DNA of 64,000 bases from JAENVT01 sp963720775 (GCA_963720775.1 CAVRGR010000006.1:1-64000), one strand, 5' to 3'; positions 40,409 to 49,533 are shown, numbered from the stretch's first letter. Program-made: numbers and translations. The notes: generated by a model from the sequence alone, not told the origin.

Positions 40409-41665
40409 TCAAGACCCGAGGGTGGCGGCGGGGATGACGACGACGCCGTCAGGCCGCGTGTACCCGTATCCGGTAGCGGTGACCACGGCGAGCGTCGCGG
40501 GTTCGCCGACCTTGGTCGTGTCGACCTTGTGAGCGAAGGCGAGCAGGTTGGCAGCGGCGATGTCGATGTCGGCCTGGCCGAGCTTCACCTCGAACGCGGC
40601 CCAACGTCCGTCGCCGGCGGTGACGACCGTGTCGATCTCCAGATCGTCGGAGTCCCGGTAGTGCTGCACGGTGCCGTCCACGGCGTCGGCGAACACTCGC
40701 AGGTCACGCACGACGAGCGCTTCGAACAGGTATCCGAAGTAGTTCAGGTCGGCGAGCAGCTGGTCCGGTCCGGTGCGCAGCGCAGCGACAGCAACCGACG
40801 GATCGCAGAACTGCACCCGTGGCGAGGTGCGCAACCGGGCCCGCGAACGCAGATGTGACGACCATGCCTCCAACGGGTCGAGCACCATCAGACGCTCCAG
40901 CGGTGCCAGGTAGTCGTAGACCGTCGACCGTGCGATGTCAGAGTCGTCGGTGCTCGCGTCCTGTGCGACGCGGGTGACGACGTAGTCCATCCCGATGTTG
41001 CGGGCGAGCGACTGCAGGACCCGCAGCGCCAGCCGGGGATGACGCCGGGCCGGGTCGATGGTGGGCAGGTCCACCTCGGTGATCGTGGTGACGTAGTCGA
41101 TGTTCGCCCGCGCCGCAGCGGTGACCGTTCTCGTCAGGTTCAGCGGCCAACCACCACGAACGACCAGCTCGGCGTAGCGGGGCACGGTCACCTCGGTCGG
41201 TTTGGCAGTCGGCCGGTGTCCGTCGAGCAGCGCCGCCAGCGACATCTCACCGGTCGAGTCGCCCGATTCGAACAAGCTCATCGGTCGCATCGTCAGACGG
41301 GCGAAGCGACCGGCGCCGCTGTGGCGGCGGGTGTCGTCGGGCGGGGTGGCGGAACCGGTGAGGATGTACAGCCCGGTGCCTTGGCGGCGGTCCACCTCGG
41401 CGCGGACGTGGTTCCACACACGAGTAGCGTCGAGCTGCCACTCGTCGACGAGCTGCGGTGGGTCACTGGACAGCACCAGGGTCGGGTCGACCCCCAGTGC
41501 CGCACGTGCTTGGTCGTCAGTGTCGAGATAGACGCGGCTGGCGGCCTGCTGTTCGGCGGTGAACGTCTTCCCGCACGCCTTCGGGCCTTCGATCAGCACC
41601 GCTCCCGCGGACGTGAGCCTGCCGGCCAGCAAGGCGTCGATGACACGGGGACGGTACACAACCAC
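40409..41665 (-). CDS. AAA ATPase with C-terminal DUF4143 (AAA_14 family)
   Basis: A 418-residue ATPase. Walker A GPKACGKTFTAEQQA is at residues 28-42, Walker B-type PPQLVDEWQ near 70, and LYILTGSATPP resembles sensor 1. Residues 160-400 are DUF4143, whose end LEIDTVVTAGDGRWAAFEVK has the D...ExK pattern of restriction-like nucleases. These genes are scattered by horizontal transfer and their role is unclear. The GTG start has the iteron-like repeats of 41675-41753 just upstream. Confidence 0.88.
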   Translation of the reverse strand: MVVYRPRVIDALLAGRLTSAGAVLIEGPKACGKTFTAEQQAASRVYLDTDDQARAALGVDPTLVLSSDPPQLVDEWQLDATRVWNHVRAEVDRRQGTGLYILTGSATPPDDTRRHSGAGRFARLTMRPMSLFESGDSTGEMSLAALLDGHRPTAKPTEVTVPRYAELVVRGGWPLNLTRTVTAAARANIDYVTTITEVDLPTIDPARRHPRLALRVLQSLARNIGMDYVVTRVAQDASTDDSDIARSTVYDYLAPLERLMVLDPLEAWSSHLRSRARLRTSPRVQFCDPSVAVAALRTGPDQLLADLNYFGYLFEALVVRDLRVFADAVDGTVQHYRDSDDLEIDTVVTAGDGRWAAFEVKLGQADIDIAAANLLAFAHKVDTTKVGEPATLAVVTATGYGYTRPDGVVVIPAATLGS

Positions 41666-41674
41666 TTCACCAGA

Positions 41675-41753
41675 CTACACATTGAAGGCGCTCTGGGCTA
41701 CACATTGCGGTCGGTTGGGGATGCAGGTCGCGGCCACTCTGGGCTACAAATTG
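41675..41753. repeat. three iteron-like direct repeats upstream of the DUF4143 ATPase
   Basis: The decamer CTACA(C/A)ATTG occurs at 41675, 41698 and 41744, that is at 23- and 46-base spacings. The second and third copies extend to a 20-base match with one difference (starting CTCTGGG). All lie within 90 bases upstream of the GTG start. Regular spacing suggests cooperative protein binding, perhaps autoregulation. Confidence 0.55.
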
Positions 41754-41896
41754 CGGCGTCAGGGGGACAGACCGGTCACGCATTGTGTCTCCCCGTCCCC
41801 GTCCCGCTGTCCGAGCACTATCCGCTCTCGAACTGCTCGAATGCTCGGCTGACTAGCTTGGCGGTGCGGGTCAGATGCAGGCGGATCGGCTCGGTG

Positions 41897-43426
41897 TCAG
41901 GTGCGCTCACGCGGTGCGACCTCCACGCCTTCGTCGCCGCAGCTAGCGCCCCGGAACGGTGGTGCACCACCTCGCGGGCCAGGGGCAGGCCGCGGCGCCG
42001 GGATGCGGAATGACATTGCAGCGCCGGCGGTGAGCAGCATGGCGGCGGTGAGCAGTGCCCATCGTGCCGAGTCGGCGTCGGCGAAGGTGCGGAGGCGGAG
42101 CACGCCACCGAGAACGGCGACGCCGAGCGCCGCTGCCAGCGAGTTGTTGGTGGTGGCGACTCCGCTGGCTGACCCGGCACGCTCGCGTCCGACCTCGGAG
42201 AGGATCACGTTGGTGAGCTGCGAGCTGGCCATTCCGGCGCCCAGCCCGAACAGCGCAAGCGATGCTCCGAGGGGGGCCCATCCGACGTCGGTGCGCAGCA
42301 CCGCGGCGGCGGACAGGATGCCGGCGAGCTGCACGACGATTCCGGTGCGCACGACGATGGTCGGTCCTGCCTTGGCGGCGACGAGGCCGCCTGTCTGGGC
42401 GCCGACGAGGGCGCCGACGCCGACTGGGAGCAGCCATCGACCGGCGGCGATTGCGGTGAGGTGGTGGGTGGTCTGGAGGAACACCGCCAGCACGAACATG
42501 GTGCCGGCCTGGGCCATCACCACGACAGCGGCAGTGACGAGGCCGCCCCCGAAGGCGCGGCTCGCGAAGAGGCCCAGGTCCAAGAGTGGATCTCGGAGGT
42601 CGTCTGCGGCGCGCCGTTCCAGCCGACCGAAAGTGGCGAGGGCGGCCAAGGCGACCGTCAGGGCGCCGACGACGGGGGAGATCGGCCAGGACTGGGACCA
42701 AAGTGTGGTCGAGTCGACCCCGAGGCCGGCGCCGCGGTTGGCGAACCATCCTTGATCGGGGGCCTCGGTGAGCGCGAACACGACGAGAAACAGCCCCGAG
42801 GCGAGGAGGAGTGCACCGGGGATATCGAGGCGGGCTCGGCGCTGACGGCGCTCGTCGCGCGGTAGGGCGGCGAGGGCGGCGAGGGCGGCGAGCGGCGCTA
42901 CCACGACGTTTATGCGGAAGCCCCACCGCCATGAGTAGTCGCTGGTCAACCAGCCACCGACGACCGGCCCGAGGGCGGCGGCGGCTCCCGCCACGCCGCC
43001 CCAGAGGGCGAACGCCTTGGCCCGGGCGGGTCCCTCGAACAGGCTCGACAACGTCGCCAGCGATGCCGGGAAGAGCAGCGATGCGCCGATCCCCTCGATG
43101 ATCGCCTCGCCGAGCACGAGTTCTGGTGTGCCGGTGGCGATCGAGGCCAGCAGTGACCCGCCGGCGAAGAGTACTGCGCCGGCGATGAACGTTCGGCGGG
43201 TTCCTACGAGGTCGCCGATGCGACCGCCGATGATCAGGAGGGCGCCGAGGGTCAGCGAGTATCCGGCGATCACCCATTGCAGGCTGGCGAGGCTGGTGTG
43301 CAGGTCGTGTCGGATGGTGGGTATGGCAACGTTGAGGATCGTCGTATCCAGGGTGACGATCGCGACCGCTGCCACCATGGCCGCCAGCGCCAACCGTCGG
43401 CGAGAATCGAGCGTTGCGCCGGTCAT
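41897..43426 (-). CDS. MFS exporter, DHA2 (EmrB/QacA-like), 14 helices
   Basis: A 509-residue multidrug-type transporter with about fourteen membrane segments. AIVTLDTTILNVAIPTIRHD is the DHA2 motif D1, WVIAGYSLTLGALLIIGGRI and GDLVGTRRTF are helix 2 and motif A, and GGVAGAAAALGPVVGG is motif C. The ATG overlaps by one base the stop of the Ddn-like gene. The operon diverges from a MarR gene with two palindromic operators between, so substrate-induced expression is likely. Confidence 0.92.
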   Translation of the reverse strand: MTGATLDSRRRLALAAMVAAVAIVTLDTTILNVAIPTIRHDLHTSLASLQWVIAGYSLTLGALLIIGGRIGDLVGTRRTFIAGAVLFAGGSLLASIATGTPELVLGEAIIEGIGASLLFPASLATLSSLFEGPARAKAFALWGGVAGAAAALGPVVGGWLTSDYSWRWGFRINVVVAPLAALAALAALPRDERRQRRARLDIPGALLLASGLFLVVFALTEAPDQGWFANRGAGLGVDSTTLWSQSWPISPVVGALTVALAALATFGRLERRAADDLRDPLLDLGLFASRAFGGGLVTAAVVVMAQAGTMFVLAVFLQTTHHLTAIAAGRWLLPVGVGALVGAQTGGLVAAKAGPTIVVRTGIVVQLAGILSAAAVLRTDVGWAPLGASLALFGLGAGMASSQLTNVILSEVGRERAGSASGVATTNNSLAAALGVAVLGGVLRLRTFADADSARWALLTAAMLLTAGAAMSFRIPAPRPAPGPRGGAPPFRGASCGDEGVEVAPRERT

Positions 43427-43902
43427 CACGCGCGCCCCATCGGGTGCCAGCGCACGATGCAGAACCCATGAGCGAGTGCCGTCTCGAGCTTGGCGGGGTC
43501 GATCGTGCCGTCAGGCTCGATGAACGGCACAAACCTTGCCGCGCGGGGGTTCTTCGTCAGAATGTGGCGGAGCAGCCTGTCGACCTCGTCGGGGTCGCGG
43601 ACCAGGTCCGGTCGGGCGGTGACGTCGCGTCCGGCCAGGTGCAACTGGACGGGCTCGCCGTCGCGGAGGTTGCGTGTCCACCGCCCACCGCCTGGCGTCA
43701 GCAGCGTGTCGCCGTCACGCACGTAGCTCACCGGCTGGCGGTATCGCCGGCCGGTCTTGCGTCCCGTGTGGGATACGACCATGAGGTTGCTGCTCAGGGG
43801 CGTCTTGAACGGGAGGCTGAGCACAAACCGCATCGGCACGTTCAGCCGCTTCATCAGCCGCGCACGCCGCTCGAGGTCGCCGGGCCTCATCTGGTTCGTC
43901 AT
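43426..43902 (-). CDS. Ddn-like (F420-type) nitroreductase/quinone reductase family protein
   Basis: A 158-residue split-barrel protein of PF04075. VVSHTGRKTGRRYRQPVSYV and GGGRWTRNLRDGEPVQLHLA are the family signatures; relatives bind deazaflavin F420 and reduce quinones or nitroimidazoles. The start ATG at 43902 is chosen because AGGAGG precedes it by seven bases; an in-frame start further out at 43977 would run through the operator. It is co-transcribed with the MFS exporter. Confidence 0.88.
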   Translation of the reverse strand: MTNQMRPGDLERRARLMKRLNVPMRFVLSLPFKTPLSSNLMVVSHTGRKTGRRYRQPVSYVRDGDTLLTPGGGRWTRNLRDGEPVQLHLAGRDVTARPDLVRDPDEVDRLLRHILTKNPRAARFVPFIEPDGTIDPAKLETALAHGFCIVRWHPMGRA

Positions 43903-43954
43903 GGCCGTTCCTCCTGTCTCAAAGGTCGCCTGTCGGGTAGTCTGGATAAGCATA

Positions 43955-44038
43955 GATATCGAAGGCTTCGATATCAAACACTCTTACCATTGGAATGAGA
44001 AGCTCTCCCTAGGCCTAGACGTCGAAGCGTTCGATATC
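43955..44038. promoter_or_regulatory. two palindromic MarR-type operators in the divergent promoter region
   Basis: Operator 1 (43955-43975) has perfect 10-bp arms GATATCGAAG and CTTCGATATC around one base. Operator 2 (44018-44038) is GACGTCGAAG, C, GTTCGATATC, the same site with three mismatched pairs. Centres are 63 bases apart, six helical turns. The adjacent MarR protein is the natural ligand. The interval 43903-44192 holds no other gene. Confidence 0.7.
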
Positions 44039-44192
44039 TATGATCGTCTCGTGCCTGGCTCACGAGCAGCGCGCCGCAGCGCAACCGCGGACGGCGGAGT
44101 CCGGGTGAAGGCGTCGCCATGTTCGCTCGCGGTCGCGTGCGTCGCCTCAGCTATGTCCGTCCGCCGTCGGTCGCCGCGCCTAACGTCAAGTG

Positions 44193-44627
44193 ATGCCAAG
44201 ACCGACCGCGCCACCCATCGGCCTTGAGCTCGCCAACACCGCCAAGCGCGCGAGCGTTGCCTTTGACGATGCGCTCGCTGCCGCGGGCGGGTCGCGGCCA
44301 GTGTGGCTGATCCTGCTCACCATCAAGAGCCGCACCGCCGCGAACCAGCAGGAGATCGCCGATGCAATAGGCATCCGCGGGCCCACCCTCACTTACCACC
44401 TGAACGCGATGGAAGCCGACGGTCTCGTGGTGCGGCGACGGGACGACGAGAATCGGCGGATCCATGTCGTTGAGCTCACCAAGCGAGGGAATGAGGCATT
44501 TGCTGCCATGCGCACCGCCGCGGTCCGATTCGATCAGCGCCTGCGCCGCGGGCTCAACGAGGACGACCTCACCGCCCTCCGACGCATCTTGTCGCAGCTT
44601 GACCGCAACGTAGCCAAGCCTTCATAG
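44193..44627 (+). CDS. MarR-family transcriptional regulator
   Basis: A 144-residue winged-helix regulator. The recognition region is NQQEIADAIGIRGPTLTYHL followed by NAMEADGLVVRRRDDENRRI, with the wing DDENRR and the IHVVELTKRGNEAF strand-helix, all MarR-like. ATG at 44193 is preferred to the GTG one codon before. It diverges from the Ddn-MFS operon and probably represses it and itself. Confidence 0.9.
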   Translation: MPRPTAPPIGLELANTAKRASVAFDDALAAAGGSRPVWLILLTIKSRTAANQQEIADAIGIRGPTLTYHLNAMEADGLVVRRRDDENRRIHVVELTKRGNEAFAAMRTAAVRFDQRLRRGLNEDDLTALRRILSQLDRNVAKPS

Positions 44628-44849
44628 GAAGAGCATCGGCCTTCACGCGACCTCGCGGCTCGAGGCAACACCCCGCCCGCCAGTCGATGGGACCACTTGG
44701 GGTCGGTCCATCGCGTTTCTGTCCGAGTCACACGCTGGCTCATGGTGCGTCGGTCTGAAATCGGCCGCCGGAACCAGGCGACAGGAGCCGGAGTTCTGGG
44801 CGGAATCCCAACGACGGGTTATCGCTCGACTGGTGCTTGACTGGTTCTC

Positions 44850-45458
44850 GTGAACAGCTTCGACGAACGTGCCGCTACGTGGGACGATGATCCGGCCAAG
44901 TTGGAACGAGCCACTGTGGTGGCCGGGGCCATCCGCGAGGCGATCGCGCTGGACGGCTCGCAACGCATGCTCGAGTATGGCGCCGGCACGGGCCTGGTGA
45001 CGCAGGCCCTCCGGAGCGTCGTTGGTCCGGTCACGCTGGTGGACACGTCGGAGGGGATGCGCTCCGTGATGCTCGCCAAGATCGCGGCGGGCCAGATCAG
45101 CGATGCCCAGGTGTGGGATCTCGACCTCGAGAGCGCAAGCGTGCCCGATGAACGCTTCGACCTCGTCGTCACGGTGCTGACCCTCCACCACGTTCACGAC
45201 GTGGGCGTGGTGCTCTGGAGGTTCGCCGAATTGCTTGCTGCAGATGGCCACCTGTGTGTCGTCGATCTCGATGCGGAGGACGGCTCGTTCCACGGTCTCG
45301 GCATCGATGTGCATCATGGCTTCGACCGTTCGGAGCTCGCCGCCGCGCTGGCGGTCGCCGGCTTCACAGACGTCGACTTCCGAGATTGCTACCGCATCGT
45401 GCGCGACGGCAAAACCTTTCCGATGTTCCTCGCGACGTGCCGCCTGGCCGGACCGTGA
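44850..45458 (+). CDS. class I SAM-dependent methyltransferase
   Basis: A 202-residue methyltransferase from a GTG start (MNSFDERAATWDDDPAKLER). Motif I is MLEYGAGTGLVTQAL, the acidic residue after strand 2 is in TLVDTSEGM, and motif IV is DLVVTVLTLHHVHD. The substrate is unknown. The stop overlaps the GTG of the truncated ABC gene (GTGA). The 222 bases upstream, from the MarR stop, show no gene. Confidence 0.88.
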   Translation: MNSFDERAATWDDDPAKLERATVVAGAIREAIALDGSQRMLEYGAGTGLVTQALRSVVGPVTLVDTSEGMRSVMLAKIAAGQISDAQVWDLDLESASVPDERFDLVVTVLTLHHVHDVGVVLWRFAELLAADGHLCVVDLDAEDGSFHGLGIDVHHGFDRSELAAALAVAGFTDVDFRDCYRIVRDGKTFPMFLATCRLAGP

Positions 45459-46036
45459 GCCGCGTCCGGCAACGATTGGCGACTGACTCGAAGGGGGTCG
45501 CTTCAGCGCTGTCGGTGCGGGATCTGGGCAAGCGCTTCGGCGACCGGATTGCGTTCGACGACGTCTCGTTCGAGATCCGCTACGGAGAGTTCTTCGGCTT
45601 TCTTGGCCCGAACGGAGCGGGTAAGACGACAACGGTGCGCACGCTGGCTACGTTGATCGCTCCGAGCTCGGGTTCGGCCATCGTCGCTGGTCTGGCGCTC
45701 ATCCCGGCGAACGGCGTCGAGATCCGACGGCGGATCGCCGTCATGACCGAAACGCCGGGCCTGTATCTCCGCTTGAGCGTCGCCGAGAACCTGCGACGCT
45801 TCGCCGATCTCTACGAGGTCTCCGACACGGCGGAGCGCATCGAGCGTGCCTTGGGGGCCGTGAAGCTCACCGACAGGGTCAACGACTCGTGCGGTTCCCT
45901 GTCGAAGGGCCTTCGCCAGCGGGTCGCGTTGGCCCGGGCTGGCGGGTCTCGTCAGCAGTCTTCGACCGCGAGCGACTCATCACCAACACCCGCTAGCACA
46001 ACCAGACCGCCGCGTGGGCGCTGGGAACGGCAGTGA
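45455..46036 (+). pseudogene. truncated ABC transporter ATPase (no Walker B)
   Basis: The first about 160 residues are a normal drug-export-type ATPase: LSVRDLGKRFGDRIAFDDVS, Walker A LGPNGAGKTTTVRTL, a Q-loop replaced by MTETPGLYLRLSVAENL, and signature SLSKGLRQRVALARA. Then similarity stops and a 31-residue Ser/Thr/Arg-rich tail ends at TGA. Walker B, D-loop and the switch histidine are missing, so ATP hydrolysis is not expected. A deletion that also removed the permease is likely. No homopolymer repair restores the frame. Confidence 0.75.
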
Positions 46037-46053
46037 TTCACCTACTGTTGGGC

Positions 46054-46812
46054 ATGAGCTTTCGCGTCCGGGCAGATGCCTATGACCGCTTCATGGGCCG
46101 GTACTCGGTGCCGCTCGCGCCACTCCTGGCTGACCTTGCCGGGGTAACGGCTGGGCAGCGCGTTCTCGATGTCGGCTGCGGCCCGGGTGCGCTGACGACC
46201 GAGCTCGTCGGGCGGGTGGGAGCGGCGGCGGTGTCGGCGGTTGACCCGTCGGAGCCGTTCGTGAGTGCGGCGCAGCTACGCCATCCGGGTGTCGATGTGC
46301 GACACGCCGTCGCGGAGCAGCTCCCGTTCGACGATGGAACGTTCGATGCAACGCTCGCGCAGCTCGTTGTCCACTTCATGGCTGACCCGCGGGTTGGGCT
46401 GGGCGAGATGCGCCGCGTGACGCTGCGAGATGGGATCGTTGCGGCATGCGTCTGGGATCACGAAGGCGGAAGTGGACCGCTCGGCGTGTTTTGGGAAGCT
46501 GCTCGCCGGCTCGACACTGAAGTTGCCGATGAGGCCGGGTTGGCAGGTGCCCGAGAGGGTCAACTCGGCCAGTTGTTCCGCGCCGCAGGACTGCACGACG
46601 TCGAGGAGACCGCACTCGCCGTCAGCGTCGAACATCCGAGCTTCCAGGAGTGGTGGGAGCCGTTCACATTCGGCGTGGGACCTGCCGGCGCCTATGTAGC
46701 GGGCCTCGACGCCGACCGACAAGGCCATTTGCGCGACGAGTGCCAGACGCTGCTGCCCGCGGCTCCCTTCGTCGTGCACGCTCGCGCGTGGGCAGCACGA
46801 GGTGCGGCCTAG
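46054..46812 (+). CDS. class I SAM-dependent methyltransferase (UbiE/Methyltransf_11 type)
   Basis: A 252-residue methyltransferase starting MSFRVRADAYDRFMGRYSVP. Motif I is VLDVGCGPGALTTELVGR, acidic residue in AVDPSEPF, then AEQLPFDDGTFDATLAQLVV as motif IV. An upstream in-frame GTG at 46033 would overlap the truncated ABC gene. Substrate unknown. The 160 bases downstream hold nothing recognised. Confidence 0.88.
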   Translation: MSFRVRADAYDRFMGRYSVPLAPLLADLAGVTAGQRVLDVGCGPGALTTELVGRVGAAAVSAVDPSEPFVSAAQLRHPGVDVRHAVAEQLPFDDGTFDATLAQLVVHFMADPRVGLGEMRRVTLRDGIVAACVWDHEGGSGPLGVFWEAARRLDTEVADEAGLAGAREGQLGQLFRAAGLHDVEETALAVSVEHPSFQEWWEPFTFGVGPAGAYVAGLDADRQGHLRDECQTLLPAAPFVVHARAWAARGAA

Positions 46813-46973
46813 TGCCCGTGGGCCTGCCGTTCGCGTTCGGCCAAGCGTTTGACGGTTCCGGCCCCGCATAGGTGCGCCAGGTACCAAACGCAAGAGGGCC
46901 GAGGTATGTGACACTGTGCTGCGCCGGACGGGGGCCCGTAGACACGATGCTCCTCAGGACGTTCCTCGAGCCG

Positions 46974-47762
46974 TCAGGCGACGGGTGGACCCTCCCACTG
47001 CTCGTATCGACCGACGTCGACGAACCCCATCCGCGCGTAGACGGGGTACCCGGACGGGGACGACTGAAGGGTGGCGTGTTCGGCGCCCATCTCACGGCCG
47101 GCCATCACGGCTGCCCACGTCGCAGCTGCGCCCAGGCCGCGACCGCGAGCGCCGGGTAGCGTCGCGACGTTGTAGATGCCGGCCATGCGTCCCGACACGT
47201 GGACAAGTGCAGTCGACGTCGGTCGACCCTTGTGCTGCGCGACCACGACCGCAGTGCCACCGGCATCGAGGAACGGTTCGGACATGAACGTCTGCGCAAC
47301 CTCGATCGGCATCCCGAATCCGTCGGCCAAGATCTGCTGCACGAGCGTCAGGTGAGCGACGGACGCTCGGGCGACCTGGACTCGATCGGGCAGCGGGGGT
47401 GCCTCGAGTGGGATGGTCGGTAGCACCATCGCCGGCGGGCCACCGACCTCGCGCAGGCCGGCCCGGGCACACGCCGCGGAGAGCGTGACGTCGGTGCCGG
47501 CCCGCGTCCACAACAGCCAAGGAACTGCGCGTGCTCCGAAGAAGTCGATCGCTGCACCGACGACGTCATCGGCCTCGGAAGGCGCGACCGGGCGACGATT
47601 GAACGCGCCGTTGAAATAGGCGATCGGAAGTCCGGACGCCATTCTGACCGCCAGTCCGTCATCCTCCCGGTCGAAGCCGGCCGCGGCGGCGATGCAGGAC
47701 CAGGCGGTGGCGAGGTTCTCGTCACCTGCGGCAGCGAGCTCTACCAGTGTCTGATCGTCCAT
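46974..47762 (-). CDS. GNAT family N-acetyltransferase
   Basis: A 262-residue protein with a C-terminal GNAT domain. The acetyl-CoA loop is TLPGARGRGLGAAATWAAVM and the final strand-helix reads LQSSPSGYPVYARMGFVDVG. The N-terminal half (about 120 residues) is a degenerate first GNAT-like domain, an arrangement seen in tandem GNAT proteins. It diverges from the ABC exporter genes 155 bases away. Substrate unknown. Confidence 0.85.
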   Translation of the reverse strand: MDDQTLVELAAAGDENLATAWSCIAAAAGFDREDDGLAVRMASGLPIAYFNGAFNRRPVAPSEADDVVGAAIDFFGARAVPWLLWTRAGTDVTLSAACARAGLREVGGPPAMVLPTIPLEAPPLPDRVQVARASVAHLTLVQQILADGFGMPIEVAQTFMSEPFLDAGGTAVVVAQHKGRPTSTALVHVSGRMAGIYNVATLPGARGRGLGAAATWAAVMAGREMGAEHATLQSSPSGYPVYARMGFVDVGRYEQWEGPPVA

Positions 47763-47917
47763 CTCGGCACTATCGCGCAGGACGTACCGGAGTGCCCGAC
47801 ACAGAGCGCCGATCGACCAGGGACGCCATGAACGCTTCGGGAGCCGGCGCGTGTTCGGCAGATGATGGTGGCTAGCGTCGGAAGGGTGTTGCTCGACCGG
47901 ATTCGATCTGACGGCTG

Positions 47918-48634
47918 ATGGCTGACGCGATTCGCGTCGAGGGGCTCCGCGTGGTGCGTGGAGACCGAGTGGTCCTGTCCGACCTGTCGTGTGCAGTCGT
48001 GGTTGGCTCGGTGACGGGGTTGTTGGGTCCGAGCGGGTCGGGCAAGTCCACGCTGATGCGCGCGGTCGTGGGGGTGCAGCGTGTCGAGGTGGGCCACGTG
48101 AGTGTGCTCGGCTTGCCCGCGGGATCGGTCGCTGCGAGGGGACGGGTCGGGTATGTGACCCAGGCTCCGTCGATCTATGGCGATCTGACGGTGCAGGAGA
48201 ACATTGCGTACTTCGCAGCGATCCTCGGCGCGGAGCCTGGTGAGGCCACCGACGTGATCACCGCGGTGTCGCTGAGCGGTGAAACCCATCACCGCGTCGA
48301 TCGGCTCTCCGGCGGGCAACGGGCAAGGGTGTCGCTCGCAACCGCGCTGCTCGGATCACCCGAGGTGCTGGTGCTCGACGAGCCTACGGTCGGGTTGGAT
48401 CCAGTCCTGCGCCAGGAGCTCTGGGCACTCTTCCATCAGCTCGCGGACCGGGGCACGACGTTGCTCGTGTCCAGTCACGTGATGGACGAAGCCGACCGCT
48501 GCGACCGATTGTTCTTGTTGCGAGGCGGACAACTGCTCGCCGATGCCACCCCTGCCGAGTTGCGAGAACGCACAGGCGCTGAGGATCTCGACGAGGCGTT
48601 CTTGCGGTTGATCACTTCGGCGTCCGCACCATGA
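47918..48634 (+). CDS. ABC-2 exporter ATP-binding protein
   Basis: A complete 238-residue ATPase: Walker A GPSGSGKSTLMRAV, Q-loop YVTQAPSIYGDLTVQENI, signature RLSGGQRARVSLATALLG, Walker B VLVLDEPTVGLDP and switch histidine in LLVSSHVMDEADRCDR. It pairs with the permease whose ATG overlaps its stop by four bases. The unit resembles drug or polyketide exporters (DrrAB/NodIJ type). Confidence 0.93.
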   Translation: MADAIRVEGLRVVRGDRVVLSDLSCAVVVGSVTGLLGPSGSGKSTLMRAVVGVQRVEVGHVSVLGLPAGSVAARGRVGYVTQAPSIYGDLTVQENIAYFAAILGAEPGEATDVITAVSLSGETHHRVDRLSGGQRARVSLATALLGSPEVLVLDEPTVGLDPVLRQELWALFHQLADRGTTLLVSSHVMDEADRCDRLFLLRGGQLLADATPAELRERTGAEDLDEAFLRLITSASAP

Positions 48635-49368
48635 GTCGGCGTCGGACGATCGCCACTGCGCGGCGGATCCTGCTACAGCTTCGTCACGATCCTCGAACCG
48701 TGGCATTGATGCTGATCGTCCCTTGCGTCCTGATGACCCTGCTGCGCTACATCTACGACGACCAGCCCGAGATCTTCGATCGGATCGGGCCGATGCTGTT
48801 GGCCTTGTTTCCGTTCACCGTGATGTTCCTCATCACCTCGGTTGCAATGCTGCGCGAACGCTCCGACGGCACCCTCGAACGGCTGCTTTCCACCCCGACT
48901 GCCAAGCTCGACATCCTGGTCGGTTACGCGCTCGCGTTCGGCGCGGCGACCGTCGTCCAAGTCGGACTCGCGACCGCCCTTGTCCTTGGGCCACTGGGCC
49001 TCCACATCCACGGCCACGTCACCATCGTGGTGCTCTTCGCGTTCATCGACGCGCTCATGGGTATGGCTCTCGGCCTGTTCCTCAGCGCATTCGCCCACAC
49101 CGAGTTCCAAGCCGTCCAGTTCCTTCCCGCGTTCGTCCTCCCACAGCTCCTGCTCTGCGGCCTCTTCGCCCCGCGTGACCACATGGCCCCCGTCCTGCAC
49201 GGATTCTCCGACGTGCTCCCCCTGTCCTTCGCAGTCGACGGCGTCAGCCGTGCCGCGACCTCCCACACCTGGACTAGAGCGCTCACCCTTGACCTCGCCG
49301 TGGTTGTCGCTTGCGTCCCACTCGCCCTGGCGCTCGGCGCAGCCACCCTCCGCCGCAGAACCCCTTGA
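48631..49368 (+). CDS. ABC-2 exporter permease
   Basis: A 245-residue membrane protein with six hydrophobic segments. The N-terminal ILLQLRHDPRTVALMLIVPC and SVAMLRERSDGTLERLLSTP are signature stretches of ABC-2 permeases; FLPAFVLPQLLLCGLFAPRD and VLPLSFAVDGVSRA match the end of the domain. It works with the preceding ATPase; substrate unknown. Confidence 0.93.
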   Translation: MSRRRTIATARRILLQLRHDPRTVALMLIVPCVLMTLLRYIYDDQPEIFDRIGPMLLALFPFTVMFLITSVAMLRERSDGTLERLLSTPTAKLDILVGYALAFGAATVVQVGLATALVLGPLGLHIHGHVTIVVLFAFIDALMGMALGLFLSAFAHTEFQAVQFLPAFVLPQLLLCGLFAPRDHMAPVLHGFSDVLPLSFAVDGVSRAATSHTWTRALTLDLAVVVACVPLALALGAATLRRRTP

Positions 49369-49457
49369 CAGCAACCACCTGCGGCTGTGACCAGGTGCAT
49401 CAGTACCTCTGGGGTATCTCCTTGCATCAATCCTCAGTGATGTAAATGGGTCTTGCG

Positions 49458-49520
49458 CCCTATTGTGGAAACCCCCGGTGCTATTTACTCTCTGTGGTCA
49501 AATGAACACACACAATAGGG
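49458..49520 (+). promoter_or_regulatory. 10-bp perfect inverted repeat across the leader of the secreted-protein operon
   Basis: CCCTATTGTG (49458-49467) and CACAATAGGG (49511-49520) are exact complements 43 bases apart. The second arm runs into the Shine-Dalgarno (GGGAGG) of the gene at 49534. If transcribed together the arms could form a stem masking the ribosome site; otherwise they could be two operator half-sites. From 49369 to 49457 I see no gene. Confidence 0.5.
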
Positions 49521-49533
49521 AGGTTTGGCGGAC

